Positions 60,407 to 64,000 of a stretch of 64,000 nucleotides of DNA are shown one piece after another; the first letter of the stretch is position 1; the number at the start of each line of letters is the position of its first letter. A program made the translations under genes and the position numbers. The stretch comes from Vibrio fortis (GTDB taxonomy: Bacteria > Pseudomonadota > Gammaproteobacteria > Enterobacterales > Vibrionaceae): assembly GCF_024347475.1 (NCBI RefSeq), contig NZ_AP025488.1, positions 1,178,001-1,242,000 on the forward strand, given 5' to 3'. The notes under the pieces are model-generated. The model had not been told where the DNA came from, ran no database searches, and saw only the letters and a program-made list of their open reading frames with translations.

Positions 60407-61468
60407 ATGACTGATTCAGCGCCAATAGCTCAAACAACAAAAAAGAAACGAAACAAAGCACCACTGATCGCAACTGCAATCATGCTAACGCTTGGTCTTG
60501 GTGGCGGTGGTTACTGGTATGGCTATGGACAGTATTTTGAATCAACTGACAACGCATACCTACAGGGCGACATCACTAACATCAGCCCAAAAGTATCCGG
60601 CTATATCATCACTTCCCATGTTCATGATAACCAGGTTGTTAATAAAGGCGATCTACTCGTCGAAATCGATGATCGCGACTATCAAATAGCACTCAGCCAA
60701 GCCAATGCTCATCTAAACGTCGTTAAAACGGACGTGACTAACCTTTTGGCTCAAAGAACTCTGCAGAATAGTCAGATTCTTCAAGCTGAGAGTCGTGTTG
60801 ATTCGGCAACGGCTGAATACGAACGAGCTCTCCAACAAACACAGCGCTCACGCAGTTTATTGACCCGTAACTACGCTTCTCAAGATGAAGTCGACAGCAT
60901 GTTAGCCCAACAAAAGGTCGCACTGGCTGCGCTTGAAGAAGCCAAAGCAAACCTTGTTGCCACCAATGACCAGCTCACAGTCATTGATAGTGAAATTGAA
61001 CAGGCCAAAGCGTCTGTAACAGAAGCCATCGCTCAACGCGACCAAGCTCAAGTTAATCTCGACTACACCAAGGTATATGCGCCAGCATCTGGTGTCATTG
61101 GCAAAAGAAGTGTACGCGAAGGGCTATTGGTTCAGGCGGGCACACCACTGATGAGTTTGGTGCCGAACGGTGATATTTGGATTGAAGCCAATTTCAAAGA
61201 GACGCAACTGAGTGGTATTCACCAAGGTCAAAGCGTAGAGATTGAACTGGATGCTTTTCCTGGTCACCCACTTAAAGGCAAAGTTGACAGTTTCTCGCCT
61301 GCAACTGGCGCTAAGTTCGCGTTATTGCCGCCAGAAAACGCTACCGGTAACTTCACCAAAATCGTCCAACGTGTTCCTGTCAAAATCACGATACCGGATC
61401 AAGAAGAGCTTAGCGGTCGCCTGTTGCCCGGTTTATCTGTAGTAGCAACAATCGATACTCGAGGGTAA
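60407..61468 (+). CDS. EmrA/HlyD-type membrane fusion protein
   Basis: A 353-residue periplasmic adaptor with one N-terminal helix (about 20-40). The biotinyl-lipoyl-like domain (ISPKVSGYIITSHVHDNQVVNKGDLLVEIDDRDY) is followed by a long coiled-coil hairpin (about 90-215) and the second half-motif (APASGVIGKRSVREGLLVQAGTPLMSLVP). It links the EmrB-like exporter, encoded four bases downstream, to an outer-membrane channel such as TolC. The pair forms a tripartite drug pump. Confidence 0.92.
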   Translation: MTDSAPIAQTTKKKRNKAPLIATAIMLTLGLGGGGYWYGYGQYFESTDNAYLQGDITNISPKVSGYIITSHVHDNQVVNKGDLLVEIDDRDYQIALSQANAHLNVVKTDVTNLLAQRTLQNSQILQAESRVDSATAEYERALQQTQRSRSLLTRNYASQDEVDSMLAQQKVALAALEEAKANLVATNDQLTVIDSEIEQAKASVTEAIAQRDQAQVNLDYTKVYAPASGVIGKRSVREGLLVQAGTPLMSLVPNGDIWIEANFKETQLSGIHQGQSVEIELDAFPGHPLKGKVDSFSPATGAKFALLPPENATGNFTKIVQRVPVKITIPDQEELSGRLLPGLSVVATIDTRG

Positions 61469-61472
61469 TTCG

Positions 61473-63029
61473 ATGAGTGACGTTGCCACCTATTCCTCTC
61501 TAAATGAGTCTGAAAACTCTGAGGTTCCAACACGCCACTGGATCGCTTTATTTGGCGGCCTGATTGGTGCTTTTATGGCGATCTTAGACATTCAGATCAC
61601 CAATTCATCACTTAAAGACATACAAGGCGCGCTTTCTGCAACCCTAGATGAGAGTTCTTGGATCTCTACGTCATACTTAGTCGCAGAAATGATAGCGATT
61701 CCACTCAGTGGCTGGCTATCCAAAGCACTAGGCAAACGCCGTTATCTCACTTGGACAACGGCGATATTCACGCTGTCGTCACTGCTCTGTTCATTCTCGT
61801 GGAACATGACATCGATGATCGTATTTCGCGCGATGCAAGGCTTCAGTGGCGGTGCGTTAATTCCGCTCGCGTTTTCACTAGTCATCCAACTTCTGCCTCT
61901 AAATAAGCGTGCAGTCGGAATGGCACTGTTTGGCGTGACAGCAACGTTTGCCCCCTCTATTGGACCAACGTTTGGCGGTTGGCTTACTGAGAACCTATCT
62001 TGGCACTACATTTTTTACATCAACATTCCACCAGCACTCTTGGTGATCACCATGATTCGCTATGGGCTTGATGACGAAAAACTAGATTTAGGGTCGTTAA
62101 AAAAGGCGGATTGGTTTGGTATTGCTACTATGGCGCTTGGACTCGGTTGCTTAGAAGTGGTGTTAGAAGAAGGTAATCGTGAAGAGTGGTTTAGCTCAAG
62201 CTTCATTGTAACACTTGCGATCATATCAGCAGTGAGTTTGGTTTATTTCATCATCAATGAACTACAACATAAGAAACCTTTGGTTAATTTGCGTTTACTC
62301 AAAGATCCACAGTTCGCGATGTCTTGCATTGCCTATCTGATTTTAGGTATGGCTCTTCTTGGTTCCATTTATGTGCTGCCGATGTATCTCACTCAGATAC
62401 AGCAATACAACGCGATGGAAATTGGTGAAGTATTGATGTGGATGGGCTTTCCACAGTTGTTGATATTTCCGCTGGTGCCAAAGCTTACGCAAATCATAAA
62501 ACCCAAATACCTAGTCACATTTGGTTTTGCTATGTTTGGTTTGAGTTGTTACGTAAACACCCACATGACGGTTGATTTTGGTGGGCAGCAGTTGATTCTA
62601 TCTATGGTTCTACGCGCGATAGGTAGCCCATTTATTATGGTCCCACTGTCACTCGTAGCGATGAAGAATATTAGCAAAATGGACACACCAGACGCATCAA
62701 CGCTCACTAACGTTATGCGCAACTTAGGTGGCGCGTTTAGTATCGCCATAATAGCAACGTTATTGGACAACAAAACGCGCGAGCACTTAGCGCACATCAA
62801 AGAGTCGCTACCTTCAGTGAGTCAACTTGGTTGGCAAACTTTGCAGCAGCAACAAGCATTCTTTATGCAATCAGGAAGCGATGCAGCTACAGCAATGCAG
62901 CAAGCTCAAGCCAGTCTACTCGGTACCATGCAGCGTGACGCAGCAATCATGGCATACAATGATGTGTTTTTGATGATGACCGCGTTTCTCGCATTCGCTT
63001 CCTTTCTGATATTGAATATGAAGGATTAA
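61473..63029 (+). CDS. EmrB-type DHA2 MFS drug exporter
   Basis: A 518-residue major facilitator of the 14-helix DHA2 family. ILDIQITNSSLKDI in helix 1 and the motif LSKALGKRRYL after helix 2 are conserved, and FGVTATFAPSIGPTFGGWLTENLSWHYIFYINIPPALL is the motif C region of drug antiporters. It follows the EmrA-like gene with only four bases between. It would export hydrophobic toxic compounds using protons. The LysR gene next to the pair is the likely regulator. Confidence 0.93.
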   Translation: MSDVATYSSLNESENSEVPTRHWIALFGGLIGAFMAILDIQITNSSLKDIQGALSATLDESSWISTSYLVAEMIAIPLSGWLSKALGKRRYLTWTTAIFTLSSLLCSFSWNMTSMIVFRAMQGFSGGALIPLAFSLVIQLLPLNKRAVGMALFGVTATFAPSIGPTFGGWLTENLSWHYIFYINIPPALLVITMIRYGLDDEKLDLGSLKKADWFGIATMALGLGCLEVVLEEGNREEWFSSSFIVTLAIISAVSLVYFIINELQHKKPLVNLRLLKDPQFAMSCIAYLILGMALLGSIYVLPMYLTQIQQYNAMEIGEVLMWMGFPQLLIFPLVPKLTQIIKPKYLVTFGFAMFGLSCYVNTHMTVDFGGQQLILSMVLRAIGSPFIMVPLSLVAMKNISKMDTPDASTLTNVMRNLGGAFSIAIIATLLDNKTREHLAHIKESLPSVSQLGWQTLQQQQAFFMQSGSDAATAMQQAQASLLGTMQRDAAIMAYNDVFLMMTAFLAFASFLILNMKD

Positions 63030-63204
63030 TAGTCTGAATACGTTCATGGATGAACGAGTCCCAACAAAATACGAATAACTTTACATAATCTTGAATATTA
63101 CCAATGTCTTAAAACCACAACACTGTCATTTGTACTCGCTTGACATTATGCATCTAGACACCTAAATTCTTTATAAGGACAGTAGAGCTAGGATAGCGAG
63201 AACA

Positions 63205-64000
63205 ATGACAATGAAGTTGCCGCCAGAACTCAGCATTTTGATTGTCGATGATTCAAAAAGTGCCACCATACTTATTAAGCAGCAATTAGTTAGCCTTGGA
63301 ATCTCGCACGACAAAATCTATATCGCCACGGACTATCGCCAAGCCATAAGAACCGTGGAGAGACATACCTTAGATGTACTTTTGATTGATTATCATCTTG
63401 AGCAGACATTTACCGGGTTTGAGTTACTTGGCATCCTTTATCGCAAAAGATTAATCGATCATACCGTCGCTACGATTCTGCTATCGGGCGATATGCGTCA
63501 AGAAACGGTATTAACCGCCTTATCTGGCGAGGCCCACCACTTTATATCTAAGCCAATTAAAACACCGATACTCGGTCATAAGATCAGTCTTGCGGTTGAA
63601 GAGTCCCACCAAATAACCCAACAAAAACAGTATTATCCGATAGACTCCCCTTCTGCATTACAACAAGCGTTATCTGTTCCCCATACCCAAAAAAGTGTTC
63701 AATACGAAGCGAGTTTGATCGAACACCTAATAGGAACCGAGCAATGGGAGCTATTGGCTTATGTACTCCGTGAATCAGCGACAAACATGCACCCAACAAA
63801 ACTGGTCGCTGAAGCACTCGTTCTCGATAGCCTCGGAAAAGCCCAACAAGCAATAGACAAACTTCATAACTACCTGATCGCGCGTCCACTGTCTCTTAAT
63901 GTGATTGACTGTTTGAGCTGCATCTACGAGAAGCACAACATGTTGCTCCCGGCTTTAAAGCTCGCAATCCGCGCATTTGAACTGACGCCAAGTATTAGCC
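63205..64000 (+). CDS. VieB-like REC plus TPR response regulator, 3' end cut off
   Basis: Starts at ATG 63205 (an ATG two codons later is equally possible) and runs off the right edge with 265 codons visible. The receiver domain (about 8-125) has ILIVDDS, Asp in LLIDYHLEQTFTGFEL and Lys in ISKPIK. Afterwards a helical, TPR-like region begins (EQWELLAYVLRESA...LKLAIRAFELTPS). It resembles the REC-TPR protein at 4416-6092 in both layout and receiver sequence, so it is a paralogue. It may act as a phosphate sink or scaffold; partners are outside the window. Confidence 0.78.
   Translation, partial: MTMKLPPELSILIVDDSKSATILIKQQLVSLGISHDKIYIATDYRQAIRTVERHTLDVLLIDYHLEQTFTGFELLGILYRKRLIDHTVATILLSGDMRQETVLTALSGEAHHFISKPIKTPILGHKISLAVEESHQITQQKQYYPIDSPSALQQALSVPHTQKSVQYEASLIEHLIGTEQWELLAYVLRESATNMHPTKLVAEALVLDSLGKAQQAIDKLHNYLIARPLSLNVIDCLSCIYEKHNMLLPALKLAIRAFELTPSIS

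Noticed and set aside
1..64000. CRISPR arrays, tRNA or rRNA genes, transposases, prophage genes
   Set aside because: I found no regularly spaced repeats, no rRNA or tRNA-like cloverleaf sequence that I could recognise, and no transposase, integrase or phage structural proteins among the reading frames.

Overview
The window looks like accessory-rich chromosome from a Vibrio, most likely of the Harveyi/alginolyticus/parahaemolyticus type. The signs are a VieSAB-like signalling locus, a six-gene TonB2-type energising operon in the order known from vibrios, attC-like sites of the Vibrio superintegron type, an AA10 chitin-active monooxygenase, an FNR-controlled nirBDC operon and several families typical of vibrios (DUF2986, DUF3450). 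I saw no rRNA, tRNA or CRISPR array. The species is an inference; the sequence supports only the genus level.

Layout. 1-8.2 kb: signalling block with a cut-off membrane sensor, a VieS-like hybrid kinase, divergent VieB-like (REC-TPR) and VieA-like (REC-EAL) regulators, and a Crp/Fnr-fold regulator. 8.2-11.4 kb: AraC regulator divergent from a MATE pump, then ygbA and a DUF2986 gene. 11.5-25.5 kb: a large metal-acquisition island, nearly all on the minus strand. It holds a TonB-dependent receptor, a DUF3450-ttpC-exbB-exbD-tonB-TPR operon, and a nine-gene run (PepSY, DUF2271, DUF4198, small periplasmic protein, DUF6162, TroA-type binding protein, ABC ATPase, permease, degenerate second binding protein). 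Fur-like boxes precede all three units. 26-32.9 kb: dicarboxylate/amino-acid symporter, a PTS EIIC-EAL fusion, a two-component pair with a His-rich sensor loop, a NYN protein and a DUF4174 protein. 32.9-38 kb: cobA and nirC-nirD-nirB with an FNR site and a NarL/NarP-like palindrome. 38-41.3 kb: small genes and an MFS exporter. 41.2-45 kb: MurE paralogue plus PBP5-type carboxypeptidase plus MFS, divergent from a LysR gene. 45-47.4 kb: an AT-rich integron-cassette cluster without integrase, abutting a truncated UPF0060 gene. 47.7-57 kb: MATE, LysE, nucleotidyltransferase, AraC/lipoprotein hydrolase, YfcC plus M14-like amidohydrolase, SDR. 57.4-64 kb: AA10 LPMO, LysR with EmrAB-like pump, and a second REC-TPR gene running off the end.

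Most interesting system. The DUF2271 protein carries a textbook ApbE flavinylation motif (DAVTSAT). It is encoded next to a PepSY membrane protein, behind a Fur-like box, and upstream of a TroA-type metal ABC importer, beside a TonB receptor and its own TonB motor. I infer a periplasmic flavin-based metal (probably ferric) reduction and uptake route. Other strong leads are the MurE paralogue in which the DAP-specifying DNPR motif reads DNPM, the cassette cluster with recognisable attC folds, and the EIIC-EAL fusion.
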